Both the position numbers and the translations under genes were made by a program. Positions 43,131 through 51,492 of a DNA stretch of 64,000 bases are shown in pieces. The notes under the pieces are model-generated. The model searched no databases. It was not told where the DNA came from and was given only the letters and a program-made list of their open reading frames with translations. The stretch spans positions 496,001 to 560,000 of the forward strand of contig CAVPIA010000008.1 of the NCBI GenBank assembly GCA_963704875.1, in the 5' to 3' direction. Numbering within the stretch: position 1 is the stretch's first letter; every line of letters begins with the position of its first letter. The stretch comes from CAMYOC01 sp963704875. Its GTDB lineage: Bacteria; Pseudomonadota; Gammaproteobacteria; Steroidobacterales; XN24.

Positions 43131-45032
43131 ATGCGTTCTACGACGATCCTTGCTCTGTTGCTGATGGTTTCCTGCGCACTGGCGGCCGATCCGGCGGCCC
43201 ATCCAACCGCCCACCCGGCCGCCCACCCGGCCGCCCACCCGGCCGCCGGCCCGGCCGACCACCTGGCAACAATCACGGCCGCAGCACCTGTGGCCAAAAC
43301 CGATGCGGCGGCCACTGATGCACTGCACCAGTTGTTCCGCGACGAATGGCAGCGCAGCCTGGCTGAAGACCCGGTATTCGCGTCAACCCTCGGTGATCTG
43401 CGCTACAACACCCGATGGCCGGATCTGAGTCAGTCAGCGCTGGAGCGCAGACACGAGGCCGACACCCATGCCATGCGTGCGCTTGTGGCTATTGACCGTG
43501 CTGCGCTGGGGTCGCTGGATCAGGTCAATTACGATCTGTTCCTGCGCAACCTGAAAAATCGACTGGATATCTACGATTTTGGTCGCCGCGATTTGTACGG
43601 CGGCAGCGTGCTGGTGCCGATGAACCAGCGTAACGGGCTGCAGACCGCCTACACCCTGGCTGAGGCCCTGCGCTTCGAACACGCCGGCGACTTTGAGGAC
43701 TGGATCTCGCGACTGCAGGGTTTTGGCGTCTATGCGGATCAGATCATCGCGCTGTTCCAGGCTTCAATCGACCGGGACATCGCGCAACCGCGGATCATCA
43801 TCCAGCGTATCCGTGACCAGCTCCCGCCGTTGCTGGTTTCGGATCCGGTCGACAGCCCGTTTTATCTGCCGTTCCGCAAGATGCCGGCAGCCATCGAGGC
43901 CGGGCGCCAGGCCAGCCTGCGTACCGAAGCCAGCGCCGCCATTGAACAGGTCGTGCTGCCGGCCTATCGCCGCTTCGCGGCATTTCTGGATCAGACCTAT
44001 CTGCCCCGCGCGCGGGCCACTGACGGTATCTGGGACGAACCCGATGGTGAAGCGTTTTATAGCAACCGGATCCACTATTTCACCACTACCGGGCTGACCG
44101 CAGGGCAAATCCATGAGCTTGGACTGAGCGAGGTGGCGCGGATCAGGGCCGAGATGGATAGCGTGATCGCAGCGATTGGTTTCGACGGGAGCTTTGCCGA
44201 ATTCCTGACCTTTCTTCGCACCGACCCCCAGTTCTATCACGACACCCCGGAAGCGCTGCTTGAAGATTATCTGGCCACCAGCAAGCGTATAGACCCCGAG
44301 CTGGTCAAGCTTTTTGGCCGGCTGCCGCGGATGCCCTATGGCGTGCGGCCGATCGCCGACGCCGTCGCACCACATACCACCACCGCGTATTACAGCGGCC
44401 CGGCCGAAGATGGCAGCCGGGCTGGATTCTATTACGTCAATCTCTATCAACCAGAGACGCGGCCGATTTATGAGATCGAAGTCCTGACCGTGCACGAAGC
44501 CATGCCCGGCCATCATCTGGAAAACGCGCTGACGATGGAACTGGGTCAGCTGCCGGACTTTCGCCGCCATGATTACCTGACCGCATTCAGTGAAGGATGG
44601 GCACTGTACACCGAGAGCCTGGGCGCGGATCTTGGTCTGTACAAGGACCCGTATTCCCGATTCGGCCAGCTGACATATGAAATGTGGCGTGCGGTTCGTC
44701 TGGTTATCGATACCGGCATCCACGCCTTCGGCTGGGATCGGCAGCGCGCGATCGACTACTTCGCATCCAATGCCGCGAAGACCGAAGCGGACATCATTAA
44801 CGAAGTCGATCGCTATATCAGCTGGCCGGGCCAGGCGCTGGCGTACAAGATCGGCGAGCTACAGATCAAGAAACTGCGCGCCGAGGCCGAACAGCGTCTG
44901 GGCGCGGATTTTGACATCCGCGATTTCCACGACCAGCTGCTCGCCCAGGGCCCGGTTCCGCTGGCGCTGATGTCAGCGAATACCCGCGCCTGGATCGAGA
45001 CTCAGCAGACGGCCAGCCCGGGGGCCGATTAA
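43131..45032 (+). CDS. DUF885 family secreted metallopeptidase-like protein
   Basis: A 633-residue exported protein. A signal peptide (MRSTTILALLLMVSCALA) is followed by an Ala-His-Pro repeat (residues 23-42). The DUF885 body starts near 58 (LHQLFRDEWQRSLAEDPVFAS), and the metal motif is VHEAMPGHHLE (His455, Glu456, His460), then FSEGWALYTESL. The family is thought to contain zinc peptidases; substrate unknown. The ATG at 43131 has GGAAAGAG upstream; an earlier frame start at 43059 would put a charged tail before the signal peptide. It is divergent from the gcv operon. Confidence 0.88.
   Translation: MRSTTILALLLMVSCALAADPAAHPTAHPAAHPAAHPAAGPADHLATITAAAPVAKTDAAATDALHQLFRDEWQRSLAEDPVFASTLGDLRYNTRWPDLSQSALERRHEADTHAMRALVAIDRAALGSLDQVNYDLFLRNLKNRLDIYDFGRRDLYGGSVLVPMNQRNGLQTAYTLAEALRFEHAGDFEDWISRLQGFGVYADQIIALFQASIDRDIAQPRIIIQRIRDQLPPLLVSDPVDSPFYLPFRKMPAAIEAGRQASLRTEASAAIEQVVLPAYRRFAAFLDQTYLPRARATDGIWDEPDGEAFYSNRIHYFTTTGLTAGQIHELGLSEVARIRAEMDSVIAAIGFDGSFAEFLTFLRTDPQFYHDTPEALLEDYLATSKRIDPELVKLFGRLPRMPYGVRPIADAVAPHTTTAYYSGPAEDGSRAGFYYVNLYQPETRPIYEIEVLTVHEAMPGHHLENALTMELGQLPDFRRHDYLTAFSEGWALYTESLGADLGLYKDPYSRFGQLTYEMWRAVRLVIDTGIHAFGWDRQRAIDYFASNAAKTEADIINEVDRYISWPGQALAYKIGELQIKKLRAEAEQRLGADFDIRDFHDQLLAQGPVPLALMSANTRAWIETQQTASPGAD
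43197..43256 (+). repeat. 12-bp GC-rich coding repeat (AHPA units)
   Basis: Five 12-base units of GCCCACCCGGCC type: a variant at 43197, three identical copies at 43209, 43221 and 43233, and a variant at 43245. They encode AHPT-AHPA-AHPA-AHPA-AGPA immediately after the signal peptide of the DUF885 protein. Unit length is a multiple of three, so copy-number change would keep frame. Periodic histidines could bind metal, which is speculation. Confidence 0.8.
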
Positions 45033-45108
45033 AGCCGCATCCCGGCCTGCTGCACGCCGGCTTCGGCTATCATTACTGACCACAGCCAGCCACGCCGGAC
45101 CGCCAGAA

Positions 45109-46344
45109 ATGAGCCAGCAGCCAGCACAGACCCAACGCCGGGAGACGACCGGTGTCAGTGTCGATCACGTCCGTGTCGGCGGCGGCGCGCCGATCGTCGT
45201 ACAGTCGATGACCAACACCGACACCGCTGATATCGACGCGACGGTTCAGCAGGTCAGAGAGCTGGCGCAGGCCGGATCGGAGCTGGTCCGGATCACGGTG
45301 AATACCGAAGAAGCAGCCCGGGCTGTGCCCCGGATTCGCGAGCGTCTGTTTCAGCTTGGTGTGAATGCGCCGCTGGTCGGCGATTTTCATTTCAATGGGC
45401 ACAAATTGCTGACCCGGTACCCGGAGTGCGCTGAAGCATTGTCCAAATACCGGATCAACCCGGGCAACGTGGGCCGCGGCAGCAAGCGTGACTCACAATT
45501 CGCGGCGATGATCGAAGTCGCCTGCCGTTTTGACCGGCCGGTCAGGATCGGCGTCAACTGGGGCAGCCTTGATCAGGACCTGTTGACCCGGCTGATGGAC
45601 GAGAATTCCTCCGCGCCGGAGCCGCTGGACGCGGACCAGGTCGTACACAAGGCACTTATCGTCTCCGCAGTAGACAGCGCGCGCCGCGCGGAACAGATCG
45701 GCCTCGGCCATGACCGCATCATCCTGTCGTGCAAGATGAGCGGGGTGCAGGATCTGATAACCGTCTACCGCGCGCTGGCCGATGCCAGTGACTATCCCTT
45801 GCACCTGGGTCTTACCGAGGCCGGGATGGGCTCCAAGGGCATTGTTGCTTCCACCGCCGCGCTGGCGGTGCTATTGCAGGAAGGCATCGGCGACACCATA
45901 CGCATCTCGCTGACACCGGAACCCGGTGGGGACCGCAGCCGCGAAGTCATCGTGGCCCAGGAGATTTTGCAGACCATGGGCTTGCGGTCGTTCACACCGA
46001 TGGTCATCGCCTGCCCCGGTTGTGGGCGCACCACCAGCACATTGTTCCAGTCTCTGGCTCAGGATATTCAGACGCATATCCGCCACCGAATGCCGGAATG
46101 GCGCAAACAATATATCGGGGTTGAGGAAATGACCGTGGCGGTGATGGGGTGCGTGGTCAACGGACCAGGCGAAAGCAAACATGCCAGCATCGGCATCAGC
46201 CTCCCGGGCACCGGTGAGCGACCGGTGGCCCCGGTCTACGAAGATGGCAACAAGACCGTAACGCTCAAGGGCGAGGACATTGCCGACGAATTCCAGTCGC
46301 TGGTTGAAACCTATGTGGCGCGCAATTACCCGCGGCGCGACTGA
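45109..46344 (+). CDS. ispG: 4-hydroxy-3-methylbut-2-enyl diphosphate synthase
   Basis: A 411-residue IspG (GcpE), the [4Fe-4S] enzyme of the MEP isoprenoid pathway converting MEcPP to HMBPP. Visible are VQSMTNTDTADIDAT, LVGDFHFNGHKLL, YRINPGNVG and the cluster ligands ACPGCGRTT and VMGCVVNGPGE. The length is near the usual 370-410. It starts 76 bases after the DUF885 gene and precedes phhA on the same strand. Confidence 0.96.
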   Translation: MSQQPAQTQRRETTGVSVDHVRVGGGAPIVVQSMTNTDTADIDATVQQVRELAQAGSELVRITVNTEEAARAVPRIRERLFQLGVNAPLVGDFHFNGHKLLTRYPECAEALSKYRINPGNVGRGSKRDSQFAAMIEVACRFDRPVRIGVNWGSLDQDLLTRLMDENSSAPEPLDADQVVHKALIVSAVDSARRAEQIGLGHDRIILSCKMSGVQDLITVYRALADASDYPLHLGLTEAGMGSKGIVASTAALAVLLQEGIGDTIRISLTPEPGGDRSREVIVAQEILQTMGLRSFTPMVIACPGCGRTTSTLFQSLAQDIQTHIRHRMPEWRKQYIGVEEMTVAVMGCVVNGPGESKHASIGISLPGTGERPVAPVYEDGNKTVTLKGEDIADEFQSLVETYVARNYPRRD

Positions 46345-46454
46345 TGTTAGGGCGGCGACGACCCTGACCGGGCGTCGGGTTGCGGCAACGCGTCATGGCA
46401 GTTCGGGTCAACGCGGATAGAATATCCGGATAACTTTAATTTACGGAGCCTCAC

Positions 46455-47261
46455 ATGGGTAAGGGCAGCAGCAAGTACGCCTCGAAAACGCCCGACAAGA
46501 ATGGCTACATCGCTTACAGTGAAGAAGAGGACAAGATCTGGTCCGAGCTGTATGCACGGCAGATCGATATGCTCCCCGGCCGCGCCTGCAGTGCGTTCCT
46601 GAACAACCTGGAAAAACTCGCGCTGCCACAGGATCGGGTGCCCCAACTGGAAGAAGTCTCGGCAGTGTTGCGGCAAAACACGGGTTGGGAAGTGGCACCG
46701 GTGCCGGCGCTGATCCCGTTTACCGAGTTCTTCGAGCTGCTTGCCAACAAGCGTTTTCCGGCGGCAACGTTTATCCGCACTCGCGAGGAAATGGAGTACC
46801 TGCAGGAACCGGATATTTTTCACGAGGTTTTCGGCCACACGCCGCTGCTTCTGGACAAGGGTTTCGCCGCCTTCAGTCATGCCTATGGCAAGGCGGGTCT
46901 CGCTGCACGCAAGGAAGATCATGCGATGCTGGCACGCCTGTACTGGTTTACCGTCGAATTCGGACTGATCCACCGTCCGGGTCGCGAACTGCGCGCCTAC
47001 GGTGCCGGGCTTTGCTCGTCCATCGGCGAAGTCAAATATGCGCTGGACAGTCCGGTACCGATACGCAAACGGTTCGATCCTGTGGATGCGCTGCGCACGC
47101 CGTATCGGATCGATATTTTTCAGCCGATCTACTTCATCATTGAGAGTTCGGAAGAGCTATATCAGCTGGCCCAGATGGATCTGCTCGCGATGATCGAACA
47201 GGCGCGCAAGCTGGGCATGCATCCACCTGCGTTCCCGCCAAAACAGAAGGCTGCGAGTTAG
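46455..47261 (+). CDS. phhA: phenylalanine 4-monooxygenase
   Basis: A 268-residue bacterial phenylalanine hydroxylase, which converts Phe to Tyr with tetrahydropterin and O2. The iron ligands are in FHEVFGHTPLL (His123, His128) and the Glu in YWFTVEFGLI; there is also PDIFHEVFGH and the late SPVPIRKRFDP. Bacterial size (no regulatory domain). Upstream is a leader with ACGGAGCC before ATG. It is followed by the pterin carbinolamine dehydratase gene, its normal recycling partner. Confidence 0.95.
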   Translation: MGKGSSKYASKTPDKNGYIAYSEEEDKIWSELYARQIDMLPGRACSAFLNNLEKLALPQDRVPQLEEVSAVLRQNTGWEVAPVPALIPFTEFFELLANKRFPAATFIRTREEMEYLQEPDIFHEVFGHTPLLLDKGFAAFSHAYGKAGLAARKEDHAMLARLYWFTVEFGLIHRPGRELRAYGAGLCSSIGEVKYALDSPVPIRKRFDPVDALRTPYRIDIFQPIYFIIESSEELYQLAQMDLLAMIEQARKLGMHPPAFPPKQKAAS

Positions 47262-47283
47262 CCGGGGCCGGCGACGCACATCA

Positions 47284-47316
47284 CTGACCCAGAACTGACC
47301 CAGAACTGACCCAGAA
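47284..47316 (+). repeat. three perfect 11-bp direct repeats before phhB
   Basis: The unit CTGACCCAGAA occurs three times in exact tandem (47284, 47295, 47306) between phhA and phhB. There is no TGA-terminated readthrough issue, as phhA already stops at 47261. The array ends 17 bases before the phhB ATG, near its ribosome site, so copy number could affect spacing or binding; that is inference. Confidence 0.75.
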
Positions 47317-47333
47317 GACCGACAGGGAATCAC

Positions 47334-47675
47334 ATGACAACACTGACTGCAGAACGCTGCGAACCATGCGAAGGCGGGGTCAAGCCGCTGAACCGGGAAG
47401 AAGCCGAAGAGCTGCTAAAAGACCTGAATGCGGACTGGGCGCTGAACGCCGACGCGACAGAGATCCATCGCGATTTCAGTTTCAAGGGGTTTTATAAAAC
47501 CATGGGCTTTGTCAACGCGGTGGCCTGGGTGGCTAATGCCGAAGCGCATCACCCCGATCTGGAAGTGGGCTGGGGCCACTGTCTGGTCCGCTACACCACC
47601 CACGCCATAGACGGTTTGTCGCGCAACGATTTTATCTGCGCGGCCAAGGTTGACGCGCTGCTCGAGCAAAGCTGA
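47334..47675 (+). CDS. phhB: pterin-4a-carbinolamine dehydratase
   Basis: A 113-residue enzyme that dehydrates the 4a-hydroxy-tetrahydropterin made by PhhA. Visible are RDFSFKGFYKTMGFVNAVAWVANAEAHHPDLEVGWGHCLVRYTTHAIDGLS (45-94) with the active His-His pair. The N-terminus has a short C-x-x-C (ERCEPCEGG). ATG at 47334 follows CAGGGAAT. It converges with the PAP2 gene, 25 bases apart. Confidence 0.94.
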   Translation: MTTLTAERCEPCEGGVKPLNREEAEELLKDLNADWALNADATEIHRDFSFKGFYKTMGFVNAVAWVANAEAHHPDLEVGWGHCLVRYTTHAIDGLSRNDFICAAKVDALLEQS

Positions 47676-47700
47676 TGGCCGTAGCGTGGCCGCCGGCAAA

Positions 47701-48252
47701 CTACCAGTCGCCACTGATCCGCAAGCCGACAAAGCCGGCTTCCGCCAGCGGCTGAACCTGGACCGGCTGGCGTGGCTTGACCAGCCACCAGTTCCAGCCC
47801 ATCGCGAGCGCGGCGCCACCGAGTACGTCCCAGGTATCGTGCTCATCGGCATCGACCCGGGTCCAGCCGGTATAGGCCGCCAATGCATAGGCGGGCCATG
47901 CGTCACGCCAACCGTATCTGCGATGGAGAAATGCGGCACCGGCAAATGCGGTCGCGGCGTGTCCTGACGGAAACGCATCATTGTCATCATCGTTCGGACG
48001 GTCTTTGTTTATTGCAGCTTTGAGCGCATAGGTGCTGGCCACGGTCCCGGCAAACGCCCACAGAAACTGACGCCGACCCTGATCGTCATCGCGCCGCCAT
48101 GCGATGCCGTAAGCGGCAAGCGGTATCGCGACTCGCAGCACATCACCCGAAGTCTCAACGGTGTCGGCCCGGGCGCCGGGAGAGGCAGCCAGTACCAGCG
48201 CCACCAGCAGACCCGGCCAATTGCTGTTCCGCACGCGGATGCCGCGCTTCAC
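47701..48252 (-). CDS. PAP2-type phosphatase
   Basis: A 183-residue exported/membrane phosphatase. The three PAP2 motifs are KAAINKDRP (phosphate binding), FPSGHAAT with the catalytic His, and RVDADEHDTWDV, which contains the second His and Asp. A signal peptide or anchor precedes (WPGLLVALVLAASPGARA). It begins in an ATGA overlap with the acyl-CoA dehydrogenase stop, so it is the last gene of the ubi-block operon. Likely substrate is a lipid or undecaprenyl phosphate; unproven. Confidence 0.85.
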   Translation of the reverse strand: MKRGIRVRNSNWPGLLVALVLAASPGARADTVETSGDVLRVAIPLAAYGIAWRRDDDQGRRQFLWAFAGTVASTYALKAAINKDRPNDDDNDAFPSGHAATAFAGAAFLHRRYGWRDAWPAYALAAYTGWTRVDADEHDTWDVLGGAALAMGWNWWLVKPRQPVQVQPLAEAGFVGLRISGDW

Positions 48253-49952
48253 TGTTGCGGACCGCCGCTGTCCATGGCCAGCGCCGCGCTGGCCTCTGCC
48301 GGGTTCTCATACAGACGGTCAAACCCGTGTGCAGCGAGCCTGGCTGCCGCATCTGCCGGACGCCGGTCGCGCTGATGTTCAAGCGCCCATTGCGCATGCT
48401 CACACAGCAGGGCCAGACCGGTCGCCTGTCCGAGCACCAGCGCCAGACGTCGTGCGCCGGCTTCCAGGCGTTCGCGGTCTTCCTCACCTCGGCGCTGCTG
48501 ATACCACTCGCAGGCGCGTCGAACGCTGACTTCTGCCAGCGCCGACGCCTCGACCAGTCGCGGATCCGTGCAGGCAGCGCGGCAGCGCTCGACCAGGGCC
48601 AGAATCGGTGCCGGACCGTCCGTCAGCGCGAGCGCACGCAGCAGATCCAGAGCCAGAACGTTGGTCGTGCCCTCCCATATCGGCAATACCTGAGTGTCAC
48701 GCAACAAGGTCGGCAAACCCGTATCTTCAACATAGCCAGCGCCGCCAAAGCTCTCGATGATCTCGCTGATCACGGCCACGGCCTCGCGGCCGGTGCTCAG
48801 TTTGGTCAGCGAGGTCAGCAGACGCAGCTCCGCCGACGCCAGCTCGCCCAGGCCGTCTGTTTCCCGGCGGCCGAGCAGGTCGACCAGGTAGAAACACAGA
48901 TGGAACGCGGCTTCGGTTCGGGCCTGGAGCCAGGCCAGCGTGTCCAGATGCAAGGGTTGCTCGCTGAGAACGCGGCCGAATGCAATACGGCGTCGTGCAT
49001 AGTCTCTGGACAAGGCGATCCCGCGACGCATCGCGGCGACCGCGCAGACACTATTCCAGGTTCGGGTCATCTCCAGCATCGGCACGATCTGCTGTACCCC
49101 GTTGTCAGCGCCGGCGACGAGTTGCGCCGGACACCCATCCAGGAGCAGTTCTGCGGTCGGTACCTTACGTGTTCCCAGCTTGTCCTTGAGCCGGCACACG
49201 CGGATGCCGTCGAGACGACCTTCAGCGTCTCGGGTCTCGAGGTAAAACAGCGCGAGACCGCGACCGCCGGGCCCGTTGCCCTCGGGCCGCGCCAGCGTCA
49301 GCGCCATCTCCGAAGTGGCTGCCGAGGTAAACCACTTGCGGCCGTATAGCCGCCACCACTGGTCCTGATCAGGCACTGCCCGCGTCTCTGAACGACCTAC
49401 ATCAGAACCGCCGCTCGCCTCGGTCATCCACTGGCCGCTGGTCCAGGCCAGCCCGGGGTCGCGACTGGTCAGCCGCGGCACTGCGCGCTCTATCAGCGCA
49501 CGGTTATTCGATGCGATCAGGGTCCGCGCAGCGCCATCGGTCATCGCCAACGGGCAGGTGTAAACATCCGTAGACGGGTGGAAAAGATAGACCAGCGCGA
49601 ACTGCAGACTGCGAGACAACGGGCCCCAGTGCTGCTCGTAGGCCGTGGCGATCAGGCCGGACTCCGCTGCGATAACGGCGGCGCGTCGCCACAGCGGCGA
49701 TAATTCTATCTGGTCAACGCGTTGCCCCCAGGCATCCCATTGGGTTAACACCGGCTCGTTGCGACGATCGTCCAGCTGCATCTGGTAAAGCGAGTTTCCG
49801 GCCAACTCGCCCATCGCGCGCAGCTGCGGCAAGACCTCATCCAGGCTGACGCCAAAGCGACGGCGCAACAGCGAACGCAGCATGCGATCATCGTCAAACT
49901 GGTTGCCGAGGCGCGGCGGATCCTGGCAAAACAGCTCCGGGCCGGGATTCAT
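48249..49952 (-). CDS. AidB-like acyl-CoA dehydrogenase
   Basis: A 567-residue flavoprotein longer than ordinary acyl-CoA dehydrogenases (about 390). It has WMTEASGGSDVGRSET and KWFTSAATSEMALTLARPEG, typical of the AidB/isovaleryl branch, then LKDKLGTRKVPTAELLLDG, and the terminal FGGAGYVEDTGLPTLLRDTQVLPIWEGTTNV. AidB proteins associate with alkylation stress and bind DNA in E. coli; its dehydrogenase substrate is unclear. The start ATG at 49952 overlaps the DUF4404 stop in TGATG. Lies in the ubi operon. Confidence 0.88.
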   Translation of the reverse strand: MNPGPELFCQDPPRLGNQFDDDRMLRSLLRRRFGVSLDEVLPQLRAMGELAGNSLYQMQLDDRRNEPVLTQWDAWGQRVDQIELSPLWRRAAVIAAESGLIATAYEQHWGPLSRSLQFALVYLFHPSTDVYTCPLAMTDGAARTLIASNNRALIERAVPRLTSRDPGLAWTSGQWMTEASGGSDVGRSETRAVPDQDQWWRLYGRKWFTSAATSEMALTLARPEGNGPGGRGLALFYLETRDAEGRLDGIRVCRLKDKLGTRKVPTAELLLDGCPAQLVAGADNGVQQIVPMLEMTRTWNSVCAVAAMRRGIALSRDYARRRIAFGRVLSEQPLHLDTLAWLQARTEAAFHLCFYLVDLLGRRETDGLGELASAELRLLTSLTKLSTGREAVAVISEIIESFGGAGYVEDTGLPTLLRDTQVLPIWEGTTNVLALDLLRALALTDGPAPILALVERCRAACTDPRLVEASALAEVSVRRACEWYQQRRGEEDRERLEAGARRLALVLGQATGLALLCEHAQWALEHQRDRRPADAAARLAAHGFDRLYENPAEASAALAMDSGGPQQ

Positions 49953-50224
49953 CAAATACCGAGCTTGTTCAGCGCATCCATGATCCGACCCAGGGTCATC
50001 GTCAAGGTCGGGTGTGTGGTCTCGAAGCGACTCACAAGCTCGGCCAGCGGCTCAGTCACGCCTTGCCCGCCGTCCTCCTGTCCTGCCGCATCCTCCGCCA
50101 GAACGCCGCCGATCTGTGAATGCAAGTCGCCCAGCGCGGCGAGTTCATCGGCATCGAGCTGGTCGTCCTGCTCAAGCTGGTCCGCCAACTCATCCAGCAG
50201 GTTCTCGAGTTCTTTCTTTGGCAT
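49952..50224 (-). CDS. DUF4404 family small protein
   Basis: A 90-residue soluble protein beginning MPKKELENLLDELADQLEQDD, with acidic helices and a terminal MTLGRIMDALNKLGI, as in DUF4404. The function is unknown. An ATG at 50227 or 50224 can start it; GGAG is spaced six bases from 50224. It overlaps ubiI by one base or four and the next gene by one base, so translation is coupled. Confidence 0.78.
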   Translation of the reverse strand: MPKKELENLLDELADQLEQDDQLDADELAALGDLHSQIGGVLAEDAAGQEDGGQGVTEPLAELVSRFETTHPTLTMTLGRIMDALNKLGI

Positions 50225-51492
50225 CATTCGCTCCAGGAGGGTTGCGGCCCGGTGGTCGTTGGTGCGCGTGCAAAACGCGGCAAATCCCCGGCCAGACCCA
50301 TCGCCCGCCGGACAATCTCATTTTTTACCATCGGCGCGCCGTTGACGAGACTCAATCCGAGTCTGCGTATCGAGGCAACGGTCGCATTGCGTTCCAAAAA
50401 CAGGCGCCCGATTGCGTCGATACTGCCTGCTGCCAGCAGGTTCTCGCCCTTACGCCAGCGCTCATAGCGCCGCAAGACCGGACGTTCGCCAGGGTCGCGT
50501 TCAGCAGCAATCGCATCCAGCACGACTTCGGCCAGCGCGGCGGCATCGAGAAAACCCAGATTGACGCCCTGCCCGGCCAGCGGGTGGACCGTGTGCGCCG
50601 CATCCCCAACCAGCACAAAACGCGTCGCGGTATAGTTCCGGGCATGCTGCAGCCGCAGCGGAAACCTTGCCCGCGGCCCGCTGCTGGTCACGGCGCCAAG
50701 GACCGACCCGGTGGCTGCCGTAACTTGCTGCAGAAAGCTCTGCTGATCCGCATCGCACAACGCTTCGGCATGCTCTGGTGTGGTCGACCAGACGATGGAA
50801 CAGCGGCCGTCCTGCAGCGGCAGCATGCCGATCGGGCCGTCGATGAGGAAACGCTGCCAGGCGGTCTCCCTGTGGGACGCCTCAGTCCCTATGTGACAGA
50901 CCACGGCGGACTGCTGATAGGACTTTCCATCCGCCTCGATGCCCGCCAGCTTGCGGCTTGGCGAACTGCTGCCATCCGCGCCAACCACCAGCGCGGCCTT
51001 CAGGCGCTGGCCATCATCCAGACGCAACAGCGCACGGTCTTCATCGAGTTCGAGTTCCGTCAGACGGGCCGGACAAACCACGGTCACCCGCGGGTGTTCC
51101 ATCAAGTGCCGCCATAACGCCCATTGGATCAGACCATTGTCGATGATGTGACCGAGACAGGAGAGCCCGAGTTCGGCACTGTCGAAGTGGATAGATCCGT
51201 GACCGAACGGCTCGGCATCGGCATCCCACACCCGCATTTCGCGATACGGGCTGACACCGGCTTCAGTTAGCGCATCCCAGACCGAGCACGCCTCGAGTAC
51301 ACGTTGAGAGGCTCGGGAGATCGCGGAGACACGCAAACCGGGAAAAGACGCGGGGTCAGGATCCGGTGCTTTCGGTTCGCGCGCTTCAACCAGGCCGATG
51401 CGCAAGCTCTCATTGCCGCTGGCCAACAAACCGGCGGTTGCTGCGCCCACCATGCCTGCGCCTATCACTACGATGTCGAAATCATGTTTCAT
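50224..51492 (-). CDS. ubiI: UbiH/UbiF/VisC-family ubiquinone hydroxylase
   Basis: A 422-residue FAD monooxygenase. The N-terminal IVVIGAGMVGAATAGLL and mid-protein VVGADGSSSPSRK are flavin/NADPH regions, and FVLVGDAAHTVHPLAGQGVNLGFLDAAAL is the second FAD motif of the family. It is placed second after ubiH, the usual order pepP-ubiH-ubiI, so it probably hydroxylates the ubiquinone ring at C5 (UbiI); UbiF-like C6 hydroxylation cannot be excluded. ATG at 51492 overlaps ubiH by four bases. Confidence 0.88.
   Translation of the reverse strand: MKHDFDIVVIGAGMVGAATAGLLASGNESLRIGLVEAREPKAPDPDPASFPGLRVSAISRASQRVLEACSVWDALTEAGVSPYREMRVWDADAEPFGHGSIHFDSAELGLSCLGHIIDNGLIQWALWRHLMEHPRVTVVCPARLTELELDEDRALLRLDDGQRLKAALVVGADGSSSPSRKLAGIEADGKSYQQSAVVCHIGTEASHRETAWQRFLIDGPIGMLPLQDGRCSIVWSTTPEHAEALCDADQQSFLQQVTAATGSVLGAVTSSGPRARFPLRLQHARNYTATRFVLVGDAAHTVHPLAGQGVNLGFLDAAALAEVVLDAIAAERDPGERPVLRRYERWRKGENLLAAGSIDAIGRLFLERNATVASIRRLGLSLVNGAPMVKNEIVRRAMGLAGDLPRFARAPTTTGPQPSWSE

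Noticed and set aside
43764..44723. Minus-strand 319-codon frame opposite the DUF885 gene
   Set aside because: Antisense to a protein with a clear signal peptide and metal motif; no motifs of its own.
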